Numbered from the stretch's first letter, positions 49,849-59,377 are shown. The stretch is 64,000 bases of DNA from Rhodococcus_F sp040656415 (GCF_040656415.1 NZ_JBFAMC010000004.1:62001-126000), one strand, 5' to 3'. Notes: generated by a model not told the origin, from the letters alone. A program made the numbers and translations.

Positions 49849-51438
49849 GTGAGCTTCAAGAGCCCGTTTCCGGACGTCGAGATTCCGAACCACAGTGTCT
49901 ACGATTTCCTCTTCGGCCATATCGACCAGGCGGATCTGGGCAGGCCCGCGCTGATCGACGGTGCTTCCGGTGCGGTCACCACGTACGAGTCCCTCGTCGC
50001 CCAGATCAACGCTGTAGCCGGCGCGCTCGCCGCGCGGGGTATGGCGGTCGGTGACGTGGTGGGTCTGCATTCGCCGAACTCCCCGGCATTCGCGTCGGTG
50101 TTCCACGGCATACTCCGCGGCGGAGGCATCGCCACTACGATCAACGCCCTATACACGGCGGAAGACATCGCCAAGCAACTCACCGACTCGAAGGCGAAGT
50201 TCCTCTTCACCGTTTCCCCGCTGTTGCCGCAGGCAAAGGAGGCGGCTGCGAGGGCTGGGATTCCGGACTCCAACCTGATCGTCCTCGACGGCGCCGAGGG
50301 GCACCCGGCCCTGAGGGACCTGCTGGACCAGGGGGCACCCCCACCGACGGTGTCGTTCGATCCTGCTACGCAACTTGCGGTCCTGCCGTATTCGTCGGGC
50401 ACCACCGGTCGCCCGAAGGGCGTCATGCTCACCCACCGCAACCTGGTGGCGAACGTGTCCCAGATCAACCCGCAGATGGGCATCGAGGCTGAAGACAAGG
50501 TGCTGGCGGTGCTGCCGTTCTTCCACATCTACGGTATGACGGTGCTGCTCAACGCCGCACTGTTCAACCGGGCGAGCCTGGTGACGATGCCGAAGTTCGA
50601 CCTCGTCGAGTTCTTGCGGATCGTCTCCGAGCAGAGGTGCACGTACGTGTTCATCGCCCCGCCGGTCGCGGTGGCATTGGCCAAACATCCGGCTGTCGAC
50701 CAGTACGACCTGTCGTCTGTTCACACCGTTTTCTCCGGCGCAGCCCCGCTCGATCAGGAACTGGGCAAGGCGGTCGCCAACCGGCTCGGCTGCCGCGTCC
50801 GCCAGGGCTACGGGATGTCGGAGATGAGCCCCGTCAGCCACTTCATCCCGTTCGATCGCGACGACGTCGCGCTCGACTCCGTCGGTTCCACGATTGCCAA
50901 CATGGAGTGCAAGCTCATCGACCCGGCCACCGGTGAAGAGATCGTGTTTCCGGCCCAGGGGGTCAGCGAGCCCGGCGAATTGTGGTGCAAGGGCCCCAAC
51001 ATCATGCTGGGTTATCTCGGCAACGACGAGGCCACCGCAGAAACGCTCGACGCCGACGGCTACCTGCACACCGGCGACATCGCCACCGTCGATGCCCAAG
51101 GAGTCGTGACGATCGTGGACCGACTGAAAGAGCTGATCAAATACAAGGGTTACCAAGTTCCGCCTGCTGAACTCGAAGCCCTGCTTCTCACCCACCCGCA
51201 GATAGCCGATACTGCCGTCATCGGTGTTCTCGACGACGACGGTGAGGAGGTGCCCAAGGCGTTCGTGGTCAGGCAGCCGGACGCTGAACTCGACGAGTCC
51301 GCTGTCCTCGAGTTCGTTGCCGAGCGGGTTGCGCCACACAAGAAGGTTCGCAGGGTGGAATTCATCGACATAGTGCCGAAGTCGGCGGCGGGCAAGATCC
51401 TGCGCAAGGACCTCCGGTCGAGAGAAGTGAGGAGCTGA
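49849..51438 (+). CDS. Acyl-CoA synthetase (4-coumarate:CoA ligase-like)
   Basis: A 529-residue AMP-forming ligase. The core motif YSSGTTGRPKGVMLTH is at about residue 181, with QGYGMSEMSPVS (about 320), DGYLHTGDIATV (about 400) and the C-terminal VDRLKELIKYKGYQVPPAE; the catalytic Lys is in KSAAGKILRKDL. It activates a fatty or aromatic acid with CoA. The 4CL-like motif pattern suggests an aromatic or medium-chain acid. The start is GTG 49849 behind GAGAGG. A CRP-type site lies upstream. Confidence 0.93.
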   Translation: MSFKSPFPDVEIPNHSVYDFLFGHIDQADLGRPALIDGASGAVTTYESLVAQINAVAGALAARGMAVGDVVGLHSPNSPAFASVFHGILRGGGIATTINALYTAEDIAKQLTDSKAKFLFTVSPLLPQAKEAAARAGIPDSNLIVLDGAEGHPALRDLLDQGAPPPTVSFDPATQLAVLPYSSGTTGRPKGVMLTHRNLVANVSQINPQMGIEAEDKVLAVLPFFHIYGMTVLLNAALFNRASLVTMPKFDLVEFLRIVSEQRCTYVFIAPPVAVALAKHPAVDQYDLSSVHTVFSGAAPLDQELGKAVANRLGCRVRQGYGMSEMSPVSHFIPFDRDDVALDSVGSTIANMECKLIDPATGEEIVFPAQGVSEPGELWCKGPNIMLGYLGNDEATAETLDADGYLHTGDIATVDAQGVVTIVDRLKELIKYKGYQVPPAELEALLLTHPQIADTAVIGVLDDDGEEVPKAFVVRQPDAELDESAVLEFVAERVAPHKKVRRVEFIDIVPKSAAGKILRKDLRSREVRS

Positions 51439-51532
51439 CGGCAGGATCCAAAGCGCCAGGGCTGAAGCGCAGGATTTGGCGCTCGGGTGCTCACAGTGTG
51501 GGGGTTCCGGGATTCGTGCCAGGATGAACGGC

Positions 51533-52279
51533 ATGAGTACCGGAACCCTAGTGCTGCTCCGCCACGGCGAGAGTGAATGGAATGCACTCAATTTGTTCAC
51601 CGGCTGGGTGGACGTCCACCTGACCGATAAGGGCATCGCTGAAGGCAAGCGCGCCGGCGAATTGCTTGTCGAGCATGATGTGCTCCCCGACGTTCTCTAC
51701 ACATCGTTGCTGCGCCGTGCCATCAGCACCGCGAACATCGCGCTCGACGTCGCGGATCGCCACTGGATTCCGGTCGTTCGCGACTGGCGTCTCAACGAGC
51801 GCCACTACGGCGCCCTTCAAGGGCGCAACAAGGCGCAGGTCAAGGACAAATACGGCGACGAGCAGTTCATGTTGTGGCGGCGCAGTTACGATACGCCCCC
51901 GCCACCGATCGAGGCCGGTAGCGAATACAGTCAGGATGGGGACGACCGCTACGCGCACCTCGGTGAAGTGCCGCTCACCGAATGCCTGCTCGACGTCGTG
52001 AAGCGCCTCATTCCATATTGGGAGGAGACGATCTCCGCCGACTTGAGGGCTGGCAAGACCGTGCTGATCACCGCGCATGGCAATTCGCTGCGTGCCTTGG
52101 TCAAACACCTCGACGGAATCTCTGACGAGGACATCGCAGGTCTCAATATCCCGACGGGCATCCCATTGCGGTACGACCTGGACGAAAACCTGCTTCCCCT
52201 CAACCCGGGCGGGACCTACCTCGACCCGGCTGCCGCTGCGGCCGGCGCCGCCGCTGTAGCCAACCAGGGCGGCCGGTAA
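51533..52279 (+). CDS. gpmA: 2,3-bisphosphoglycerate-dependent phosphoglycerate mutase
   Basis: A 248-residue glycolytic and gluconeogenic enzyme interconverting 3- and 2-phosphoglycerate. The phospho-His motif LLRHGESEWN is at the N-terminus. RRAISTANIALDV, RLNERHYGALQG and the second His in ITAHGNSLRALVKHL are all present. The length matches dPGM (about 249). ATG 51533 has AGGA at 8 nt; ATG 51524 is an alternative. It precedes senX3, as in M. tuberculosis. Confidence 0.95.
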   Translation: MSTGTLVLLRHGESEWNALNLFTGWVDVHLTDKGIAEGKRAGELLVEHDVLPDVLYTSLLRRAISTANIALDVADRHWIPVVRDWRLNERHYGALQGRNKAQVKDKYGDEQFMLWRRSYDTPPPPIEAGSEYSQDGDDRYAHLGEVPLTECLLDVVKRLIPYWEETISADLRAGKTVLITAHGNSLRALVKHLDGISDEDIAGLNIPTGIPLRYDLDENLLPLNPGGTYLDPAAAAAGAAAVANQGGR

Positions 52280-52396
52280 CACGTGTACCAGGCCGGAGGT
52301 TCATTCCTCGGATCTCCGGCCGAAGTCGGGGTCTATGTCGGTCGAAGAGCCAGGACCCTTCGCAGCCTCCCCGTCGCGCGAACGTACGATTCAGGC

Positions 52397-53590
52397 GTGA
52401 GTGTTACGCAAGCCGTTCCGTTCGCCATCATGGGCGGCTTCGTCGGGTACCTGATCGGCGGTGTACTGGTACCCGTACTTGGCGCAAGACGAGCACGGCG
52501 GGCCGAGCGCAGCTCCGGCCTCACCGTGTCGCAGGTGCTCGACCTGATCGTCCTGACATCGGAGAGCGGCATTGCCGTCGTCGACAAATTTCACGACGTT
52601 GTCTTGTTCAATCCCCGCGCCGAAGAACTGGGCCTGGTCCGAAACCGCCTCCTTCACGACCGTGCCTGGGTGGCGGTGCAGCGGGTATATGAGACCGGAG
52701 CTTCGGTCGAGCTCGACCTGACTGCCAAGAATCCGCAGCGTGGGCGCGACCGTATCGCGGTGCGCGGTACCGCCAGACTCCTGAGCCAGGAAGACCGCAA
52801 CTTCGTGGTCCTGTTCGCAGACGACGATTCCGAGCAGGTTCGGATGGAAGCGACGCGCCGCGACTTCGTTGCCAACGTCAGTCATGAACTCAAGACGCCT
52901 GTGAGTGCTATGGGCCTTCTAGCCGAGGCGCTTCTCGAATCTGCGGACGATCCCGAAGCGGTTCGGCACTTCGGCGAGCGCGTGCTCAGCGAATCCGAGC
53001 GACTCGGAAAGATGGTCACCGAACTGATCGCGCTGTCGCGGTTGCAGGGTGCGGAGAAACTGCCCAACCTCGAGGTCATTTCGGTAGACCAGATCGTGGA
53101 TGAGGCGCTGGCGCGTTGCAAGATATCGGCTGAAGCGGCGGGTATAGCCGTAACCACGGACCAAAACGGCGGCTTGGAGGTGCTCGGTGACCGTGACCTG
53201 CTGGTCACCGCATTGTCAAATCTGATTCAGAACGCCATCGCCTACTCGACGAACGGCACCCCTGTCTCGATCAGCCGGTCGATCCGTGGGGACAATGTGG
53301 CGATCGCGGTCACTGATCGCGGCGAAGGTATTGCGAAGGACGACCAGGAGCGCGTGTTCGAGCGGTTCTTCCGGGTCGACAAGGCGCGGTCCCGGGCGAC
53401 CGGCGGAACAGGGCTCGGCCTCTCGATCGTCAAGCACGTGGCAGCCAACCACAACGGCTCGATCGACCTGTGGAGTAGGCCGGGTACAGGTTCAACGTTC
53501 ACCTTGCAGATTCCTGCACACAACGAGACTGCGGACGTCGAGGGCGCAGAAGTCGGGAAGAGAGAAATCGATTTGGAGGCCAAGCGATGA
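52397..53590 (+). CDS. senX3: Sensor histidine kinase SenX3
   Basis: A 397-residue phosphate-responsive membrane kinase. Transmembrane segment(s) lie at residues ~5-28 (AVPFAIMGGFVGYLIGGVLVPVL), then a PAS-like region, the HisKA box FVANVSHELKTPVS (His around 165), and the HATPase boxes NLIQNAIAYS, DRGEGI and GGTGLGLSIVKH. GTG 52397 gives the usual N-terminus; upstream in-frame codons are unsupported. It overlaps regX3 by 4 nt. Confidence 0.95.
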   Translation: MSVTQAVPFAIMGGFVGYLIGGVLVPVLGARRARRAERSSGLTVSQVLDLIVLTSESGIAVVDKFHDVVLFNPRAEELGLVRNRLLHDRAWVAVQRVYETGASVELDLTAKNPQRGRDRIAVRGTARLLSQEDRNFVVLFADDDSEQVRMEATRRDFVANVSHELKTPVSAMGLLAEALLESADDPEAVRHFGERVLSESERLGKMVTELIALSRLQGAEKLPNLEVISVDQIVDEALARCKISAEAAGIAVTTDQNGGLEVLGDRDLLVTALSNLIQNAIAYSTNGTPVSISRSIRGDNVAIAVTDRGEGIAKDDQERVFERFFRVDKARSRATGGTGLGLSIVKHVAANHNGSIDLWSRPGTGSTFTLQIPAHNETADVEGAEVGKREIDLEAKR

Positions 53591-54276
53591 CAAGTGTGCT
53601 GATCGTGGAAGACGAGGAGTCCCTGGCGGAGCCGCTGGCCTTCCTGCTACGCAAGGAGGGGTTCGAAACGACAGTTGTCGGCGACGGGCCTTCTGCCCTT
53701 GCGGAGTTCGATCGCACGGGTGCGGACATCGTCCTCCTCGACCTCATGCTGCCCGGTATGAGCGGAACAGACGTGTGCAGGCAACTCCGCAGCAGGTCAG
53801 GTGTTCCCGTCATCATGGTCACAGCGCGAGACAGTGAGATCGACAAGGTCGTCGGGCTCGAACTCGGTGCCGACGACTACGTGACCAAGCCGTACTCCGC
53901 ACGGGAGCTGATCGCCCGCATTCGTGCGGTGCTCCGGCGCGGCACAGACAGCGAACTCGATACCGCGCAGGGGTCCGCAGTGCTAGAGGCCGGTCCCGTT
54001 CGGATGGACGTGGAGCGACACGTGGTCCGGGTGAACGGGGAGACCGTCACCATGCCTTTGAAAGAGTTCGAACTTCTCGAGTACCTGCTGCGCAATTCCG
54101 GGAGGGTCCTCACACGCGGGCAGTTGATCGATCGAGTGTGGGGTGCCGACTACGTCGGCGACACCAAGACACTCGACGTCCATGTCAAGCGTCTGCGCTC
54201 GAAGATCGAGAACGACTCCGGCAAGCCGGAACGCCTGATAACGGTTCGAGGGCTCGGGTACAAGCTGGAGACTTGA
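53587..54276 (+). CDS. regX3: Response regulator RegX3
   Basis: A 229-residue OmpR/PhoB-type regulator for phosphate limitation. The receiver has the acidic pocket VEDEE, phospho-Asp in VLLDLMLPGMSG (residue ~52) and Lys in DYVTKPYSARE. The winged-helix output domain includes PLKEFELLEYLLRN and LDVHVKRLRSKIE. It is coupled to senX3. With ppx (55.2 kb) and ppk2 (26.4 kb) it suggests phosphate/polyphosphate control in this region. Confidence 0.96.
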   Translation: MTSVLIVEDEESLAEPLAFLLRKEGFETTVVGDGPSALAEFDRTGADIVLLDLMLPGMSGTDVCRQLRSRSGVPVIMVTARDSEIDKVVGLELGADDYVTKPYSARELIARIRAVLRRGTDSELDTAQGSAVLEAGPVRMDVERHVVRVNGETVTMPLKEFELLEYLLRNSGRVLTRGQLIDRVWGADYVGDTKTLDVHVKRLRSKIENDSGKPERLITVRGLGYKLET

Positions 54277-54339
54277 TCAGATCCTTGCCCCGGACGGTTT
54301 GTCGACTGCGCGGCTGATTCACCGCGCCGACGGCGGGCG

Positions 54340-55164
54340 CTACGTGCCTGCCCCTTGTTTCTGCGGGCGCGCTTCACCGTCTTCTTTGCCCTTTTTCGCG
54401 GCGACCCGGGTGGCCGGATGGACGGCTATCAACCCGAGTCCTGCACGCCGCTTGCACAGTTTCGCCAACTCGCCGTAGGCGGCCTTGCCGAGCAGTTCGG
54501 TCAATTCAGGAGCGTAGGACTGCCAGACGGCCTGGGTGCCCACGTGGGCATCCGGGGAGCCAGAGCAGTACCAGTCGAGGTCTTCGCCACCTTCACCCCA
54601 GCCGCGCCGGTCGTATTCGGTGATGGTGGTCTTCAGGATCTGAGTGCCATCAGGACGTTCGACCCACTCCTGGGTGCGACGGATCGGAAGCTGCCAGCAC
54701 ACGTCGGGCTTGACCTCGAGCGGTTCGACTCCACGTCGCAGCGCCATCGAGTGCAGTGCACAGCCGATGCCGCCTTCGAAGCCGGGGCGGTTGAGGAAGA
54801 TGCAGGCACCTTTGTATCGGCGGGTACGCAGCGTCGGCTCGTCCTCCAGGTCGTCTTCCTCCAGGTAGCCCTTCTTGCCGAGACCCTTGTCGATGAATTG
54901 CCAGTCGTTCGGTGTGAGCAGTTTCACTGCTGCGTTCAGCTTCTCGAGGTCCTCTTCGTCGGAGAGGAACGCGCCGTGCGAGCAGCATCCGTCGTCGGGT
55001 CGGTCACCTATGATTCCCTGGCAGGCGGGGGTACCAAATACGCAGGTCCAATGCGAGAGCAACCACGTCATATCCGCGGCAATGATGTGCTCGGTATTGT
55101 CGGGGTCGGGAAATTCGACCCACTCGCGAGCGAAGTCGAGGGGCACTTCCGGGTGGGGCGTCAT
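54340..55164 (-). CDS. Cysteine-rich protein (DUF3109-like, Rv0495c type)
   Basis: A 274-residue cytoplasmic protein with conserved cysteines in WTCVFGTPACQG, DGCCSHGAF, GACIFLN, GIGCALH, DVCWQLP and DWYCSGS. This spacing suggests a metal or Fe-S site as in YkgJ/DUF3109-type proteins. The C-terminus is Lys-rich. ATG 55164 was taken; GTG 55197 is possible. It is divergent from ppx. The function is unknown, but it is conserved at this place in mycobacteria. Confidence 0.8.
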   Translation of the reverse strand: MTPHPEVPLDFAREWVEFPDPDNTEHIIAADMTWLLSHWTCVFGTPACQGIIGDRPDDGCCSHGAFLSDEEDLEKLNAAVKLLTPNDWQFIDKGLGKKGYLEEDDLEDEPTLRTRRYKGACIFLNRPGFEGGIGCALHSMALRRGVEPLEVKPDVCWQLPIRRTQEWVERPDGTQILKTTITEYDRRGWGEGGEDLDWYCSGSPDAHVGTQAVWQSYAPELTELLGKAAYGELAKLCKRRAGLGLIAVHPATRVAAKKGKEDGEARPQKQGAGT

Positions 55165-55230
55165 CTTGTGCGAGCGCCCCCTACTGCCTGCTGTCACAAG
55201 GACCGACGGTAGACCCAGTACCGTGTCACT

Positions 55231-56184
55231 GTGCGACTAGGGGTGCTCGACGTAGGAAGCAATACAGTCCATTTGCTGGTAGTGGACGCCCACAGGGGTG
55301 GCCACCCGACGCCCATGAGTTCGACCAAGTCGGCTCTTCGGCTAGCGGAAAACACCGACAGCCATGGTCATATCACATCTCGGGGTGCAGATCGCCTGGT
55401 ATCGACGGTGGCGGATTTCGCCGGTATCGCAAAGACCTCTGGGTGTGGCGAGCTGATGGCCTTCGCAACGTCCGCTGTGCGTGACGCCAACAACTCGGAT
55501 GACGTGCTCGCCAGGGTCCGCGCCGAGACGGGGGTGACGTTGGAGGTGCTATCGGGTACCGAGGAGGCCCGGCTGACGTTCCTCGCTGTGCGCCGCTGGT
55601 TCGGGTGGAGTGCCGGGCGCATTCTGCATCTCGACATCGGAGGCGGGTCGCTGGAACTCACGACCGGTGGCGACGAAGACCCCGACGTGGCGCTGTCGCT
55701 GCCACTCGGGGCAGGGCGGCTCACTCGGGACTGGCTCGAGGCCGACCCGCCGGGCAAGCGTCGTGTGGCGGTGCTCCGGGACTGGCTCGACGCCGAACTC
55801 GTGACACCGGCCAGTCAGTTGCGCGCTGCGGGGGAGTGGGATCGTGCCGTCGGTACATCCAAGACGTTCCGGTCGCTGGCCAGGCTTACGGGCGCAGCAC
55901 CCTCTAGTGCGGGCCCCCGAGTCAGGCGGACGCTCACTTCCAGCGGTCTCAGGCAACTTATAGCTTTCATTTCACGGATGACGTCCTCTGACCGTGCAGA
56001 ATTGGAAGGGGTGAGTTCCGATCGATCGCAGCAGATCGTGGCCGGAGCACTCGTCGCGGAGGCCAGCATGAGAGCACTAGGTGTGGAGGAACTGGAAATT
56101 TGCCCATGGGCTCTGCGTGAGGGGTTGATCCTCCGGAAGCTCGACACGGATATGGGTAGTGAATTGATGGTGAGTGCTCAATGA
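55231..56184 (+). CDS. ppx: Exopolyphosphatase (PPX/GppA family)
   Basis: A 317-residue short-form PPX/GppA enzyme of the ASKHA fold. Phosphate-loop motifs are VLDVGSNTVHLLV at the N-terminus, FATSAVRDANN and LDIGGGSLEL. The start is GTG 55231. The short length (no C-terminal HD domain) fits mycobacterial PPX1 (Rv0496). It removes terminal phosphate from short polyphosphate. It overlaps the next gene by 4 nt. Confidence 0.93.
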   Translation: MRLGVLDVGSNTVHLLVVDAHRGGHPTPMSSTKSALRLAENTDSHGHITSRGADRLVSTVADFAGIAKTSGCGELMAFATSAVRDANNSDDVLARVRAETGVTLEVLSGTEEARLTFLAVRRWFGWSAGRILHLDIGGGSLELTTGGDEDPDVALSLPLGAGRLTRDWLEADPPGKRRVAVLRDWLDAELVTPASQLRAAGEWDRAVGTSKTFRSLARLTGAAPSSAGPRVRRTLTSSGLRQLIAFISRMTSSDRAELEGVSSDRSQQIVAGALVAEASMRALGVEELEICPWALREGLILRKLDTDMGSELMVSAQ

Positions 56185-57308
56185 CCGAGGACAATCAACA
56201 GATTTCTGTGTCCGAACTGCTCAAACGCAATGGGCAGCAGGTGGAGTCGAGCGGCGGACGGCGTCGCCGTGGCGCGAAGGGTGGAATTTCGGTTGCCGAG
56301 CTGACCGGCGAGATCCCCTCTGTCCACGGTCGTCCCGAGTCTCGAGCGCTGATTTCGGAACCGGCCCCCGCGCCGAACCGTGCCCCTGCCCCCGAGCCGA
56401 ACCTGGCCCCAGTTTCCGAGCGGGTCTACGTTCCCGAGCCGAACCCGGCCCCAGTTTCCGAGCCGGTCTATGTTCCCGAGCCGAACCCGGCCCCTGTTCC
56501 TGAACGCACCGCTTCCCTTGCCACCCGGTTCGGCGGTGACGTCGATGAGGTCGACGATGTCGACGATGTCGACGAGCCCATTGCCAGTCGACCCGCCGGC
56601 CGCGTCAATGGTGCGGCATCCGCAGGTACGTCACGCGATCACCAAGGCGCATGGGTCAGCAGATTCCTGCAGCAGGAAGGCCCCGATACCGGGATCGTCG
56701 TGCCTGTCGACGAGCCCGCCGCGGCTTTGCCGGTGGAGAATCCTGACCCCGTCCCGAGCGGTTCCGAATTCTTCGCCGAGTCGAGGGACGAGGACTCCGC
56801 CGGGTGGAATCCGGAACCCCAACTGTTGTCCGGGTCGACGCTGGCAGGCGATCTCATGCGCCACTCCCAGGACTCGGTGGTGGGCGCCGGTGACGAAACG
56901 GACATCATCGAGGCTGCTGACAGTGCGGCACTCGATCAAGACCAGGATGGTGACGCCGGAAAATCCAAGATCCTACGCCGGTCTCGCAAGCAGGCGAGGG
57001 CAGAGAAGGCGAAGAAACCTCGCAAGAAGGTCGATGCCGTTGAAGACTCCACTCGCGAGTGGCTCGTCCTCATAGGGCAAGGTGTCGTCGCGGTGATTGC
57101 GGGGGCCCTGCTCTTCAAGGGTTTCGAGAAGCTGTGGGTCACGCTCCCCTGGGTCGCGCTGGTTCTCGCGCTCCTCATGATCGTGGGACTCGTCGCGATG
57201 GTCCGGATAGTGCGTCGTACCGACGACATCACAAGTTTCGTGATCGCTGTGGTGGTCGGGATGATCGTCACGCTCGGGCCACTCGTCCTCATGCTTACGT
57301 CGGGGTGA
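56181..57308 (+). CDS. Repeat-bearing membrane protein (Rv0497-like)
   Basis: A 375-residue protein with a long, low-complexity cytosolic part and two C-terminal transmembrane helices (about residues 295-340 and 350-372). A short N-terminal conserved region reads ISVSELLKRNGQQVES and ISVAELTGEIP. Three 14-residue repeats (PEPNxAPVSExVYV type) follow at about residues 71-112, then an Asp/Val run. ATGA overlap with ppx. The function is unknown; the N-terminal motif is shared by mycobacterial homologues. Confidence 0.8.
   Translation: MTEDNQQISVSELLKRNGQQVESSGGRRRRGAKGGISVAELTGEIPSVHGRPESRALISEPAPAPNRAPAPEPNLAPVSERVYVPEPNPAPVSEPVYVPEPNPAPVPERTASLATRFGGDVDEVDDVDDVDEPIASRPAGRVNGAASAGTSRDHQGAWVSRFLQQEGPDTGIVVPVDEPAAALPVENPDPVPSGSEFFAESRDEDSAGWNPEPQLLSGSTLAGDLMRHSQDSVVGAGDETDIIEAADSAALDQDQDGDAGKSKILRRSRKQARAEKAKKPRKKVDAVEDSTREWLVLIGQGVVAVIAGALLFKGFEKLWVTLPWVALVLALLMIVGLVAMVRIVRRTDDITSFVIAVVVGMIVTLGPLVLMLTSG
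56391..56516 (+). repeat. Three 42-bp in-frame repeats
   Basis: Three 42-bp units (56391-56432, 56433-56474, 56475-56516) encode PEPNLAPVSERVYV, PEPNPAPVSEPVYV and PEPNPAPVPERTAS. They are nearly identical at the DNA level, so the copy number may vary between strains. Confidence 0.85.
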
Positions 57309-57315
57309 GCCGATC

Positions 57316-58254
57316 ATGGGCGACGACACTGAGCGCGGCGCTCGACTGCCGCCGCGAGGGCGCAAGATCCTGATCGGATTGTCGACCGCCTCCGTGTATC
57401 CCGAGAACACCGAGGCGGCGTTCCGGTACGCCGCCGATCTGGGATACGACGGCGTCGAGCTGATGGTGTGGGCCGAATCGGTCAGTCAGGACGTCGGTGC
57501 CGTAACCGCGCTCGTGCGCAAGTACGCGATCCCTGTTCAGGCAGTCCACGCACCGTGCTTGTTGATCTCACAGCGGGTGTGGGGTTCAGATCCCGTTGCG
57601 AAACTGGAGCGTTCCGTTCGTACCGCAGAGGCGCTCGGTGCGTCGAGTGTCGTGGTTCACCCGCCGTTCCGTTGGCAGCGCCGCTATGCGGAAGGGTTCG
57701 CGGATCAGGTTGCAGACCTCGAGCAGCGCGGAGACGTGATCGTCGCAGTGGAGAACATGTTCCCTATGCGCGCGGACGGCTTCTTCGGTGGAAAGGAACG
57801 TTCGGCGGAGAGGCTCCGCCGCCGGGGCGGGCCGGGTGCGGCCGTGTCGGCGTTCAGTCCGTCCTATGACCCCACTGATTCGGATCACGCCCACTACACC
57901 CTCGATCTGTCGCACACCGCTACCGCTGGAACGGACGCGATGAAACTGGCGCAACGGATGGGGGCGGGGCTGGCGCATCTGCACCTCGCCGACGGCCGGG
58001 GTGCGTCGATGGACGAACATCTGATTCCAGGTCACGGTACCCAACCCTGTGTCCAGCTGTGCCGCCATCTCGTCGACACCGGATTCGATGGGCAGGCGGT
58101 GGTCGAGATCAACACCCAGAATGCGCGAACCCGCAGGGAACGCTCATCCATGCTTGCCCAGTCGCTGGCTTTCGCGCGCGAACACCTGGAACAGGGCCGG
58201 GCCGTGTCCCGCTCAGATCGCGGACAGTCCGGCAGCGATCACGACGACTCCTGA
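57316..58254 (+). CDS. Sugar phosphate isomerase/epimerase family (AP endonuclease-2 fold)
   Basis: A 312-residue TIM-barrel protein of the xylose-isomerase-like group. Visible features are GLSTASVYPENTEAAFRYAADLGYDGVELM (split: GLSTASVYPENT, DLGYDGVELM), VVHPPFRWQRR, VAVENMFPM with a metal-binding Glu, DLSHTATAG and HLHLADGRG. It matches the Rv0498 place. The substrate is unknown. Its 3' end overlaps the convergent membrane-protein gene by 42 nt. Confidence 0.87.
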   Translation: MGDDTERGARLPPRGRKILIGLSTASVYPENTEAAFRYAADLGYDGVELMVWAESVSQDVGAVTALVRKYAIPVQAVHAPCLLISQRVWGSDPVAKLERSVRTAEALGASSVVVHPPFRWQRRYAEGFADQVADLEQRGDVIVAVENMFPMRADGFFGGKERSAERLRRRGGPGAAVSAFSPSYDPTDSDHAHYTLDLSHTATAGTDAMKLAQRMGAGLAHLHLADGRGASMDEHLIPGHGTQPCVQLCRHLVDTGFDGQAVVEINTQNARTRRERSSMLAQSLAFAREHLEQGRAVSRSDRGQSGSDHDDS

Positions 58255-58629
58255 GATCGACAAACCGATCACCAGAGTCGTGGCCCCGATCCACAGTGAC
58301 ACGGCCATGCGGTTCGGCCGCTTCGGATCTTCGCCCAGAACGGAGAGGAAGAAGCCGGCGGGGATGAAGATCGCGGCGGAAAGGACGCCGATCGCTCCCG
58401 CGAGAGACCACGCGGAGTGTGCGCCTGCAGCGTCGGTGAGCAGCGCGACGACCAGTCCGAGGGTCACCAGCACTCCTGCGTGTGCATGTCCGGCACGGAA
58501 GTACGTCTTCTGCAGCTCGTTCGCGCCCTGAGCGCCCGAAACGACGCGAAGCATGAAGGTGCCTCCGAAAGCGATTCCGATCACGGTGAGCAACGTCATG
58601 CCTGCGATGAGAGCGAGTACGGCATTCAT
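58213..58629 (-). CDS. Four-helix membrane protein under probable MerR control
   Basis: A 138-residue integral membrane protein with four predicted helices (about residues 4-28, 47-66, 70-93 and 107-132). Conserved-looking polar residues lie in YFRAGHAHAG. I do not recognise the family. ATG 58629 follows GGAGG; a longer frame into the operator is unlikely. It faces the MerR gene across a doubled palindrome, so it is the likely target. Confidence 0.75.
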   Translation of the reverse strand: MNAVLALIAGMTLLTVIGIAFGGTFMLRVVSGAQGANELQKTYFRAGHAHAGVLVTLGLVVALLTDAAGAHSAWSLAGAIGVLSAAIFIPAGFFLSVLGEDPKRPNRMAVSLWIGATTLVIGLSISGVVVIAAGLSAI

Positions 58630-58661
58630 GCCTCGAGCCTCCTGCGGTATATTGATCAACG

Positions 58662-58709
58662 ATTGGATAGCAGTACTATCCAATATATTGGATAGCGATA
58701 CTATCCAAT
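58662..58709. promoter_or_regulatory. Doubled palindromic operator for MerR-type regulator
   Basis: Two 23-bp palindromes follow each other at 58662-58684 and 58687-58709. Each has the arms ATTGGATAG and CTATCCAAT around 5-nt centres CAGTA and CGATA. The repeat period is 25 bp. They lie between the divergent membrane-protein and MerR genes. Confidence 0.85.
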
Positions 58710-58735
58710 GTCAAGTGATCTCGAGAGGAGGACGC

Positions 58736-59377
58736 GTGCGGGTATCGGAACTGGTTGCGCGATCCGGCATTCCTCTGCCCACCGTGAAGTACTACCTACG
58801 GGAAGGGCTCCTGATGCCGGGCGAATCCACCGGCGCCACACAGGCGAGGTACGGCGAGGAACATGTGCGCAGGCTCGGTCTCGTCAAAGCTCTTGCCAGT
58901 GCGGGCCTGCCCATCCCACGGATCCGTGAGGTGCTGCGCCTGATCGATCACCCTGGCGACTCGATGTTCGAGGCGCTCGGTCAGGCCATCGGCCAGCTGC
59001 CCCCGTACTTCGACCCCGTCGAGCCAGCAGCCGACGAAGAGCCGTTCCCACGCGCGAGGGCGGCCATCGAGAAGCTCGGACAGGTGTACGACCCACGACA
59101 TACGGCGGTCAGGCAGCTCGACCGAGCCCTGGAGGCGCTCGAGGAGGCGGGGGTTCGGATGACAGACGAGAACCTCGAGGCGTATGGGAAGCACATAAGG
59201 GGGATCGCCGAGATCGAGATCGGCCAGATGCCGACAGGCTCGACGGCCGACGCGATCCGCTACGCCGTACTCGGAACCGTGATCTACGAGCCGGTGATCG
59301 CCGCGATGCGCCGGCTCGCACATCAGGACATTGCGCAGAAACGTCTCCAAGACTCTGAAGAACAGGACAAGCCGTGA
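58736..59377 (+). CDS. MerR-family regulator
   Basis: A 213-residue MerR protein. The N-terminal winged HTH (RVSELVARSGIPLPTVKYYLREGLL) is followed by the linker and a helical C-terminal effector domain without the cysteines of metal sensors. GTG 58736 follows GAGAGGAGG. It is divergent from a four-helix membrane protein across two palindromes and overlaps the following thioesterase gene by 4 nt, so these three genes are probably one regulon. Confidence 0.9.
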   Translation: MRVSELVARSGIPLPTVKYYLREGLLMPGESTGATQARYGEEHVRRLGLVKALASAGLPIPRIREVLRLIDHPGDSMFEALGQAIGQLPPYFDPVEPAADEEPFPRARAAIEKLGQVYDPRHTAVRQLDRALEALEEAGVRMTDENLEAYGKHIRGIAEIEIGQMPTGSTADAIRYAVLGTVIYEPVIAAMRRLAHQDIAQKRLQDSEEQDKP

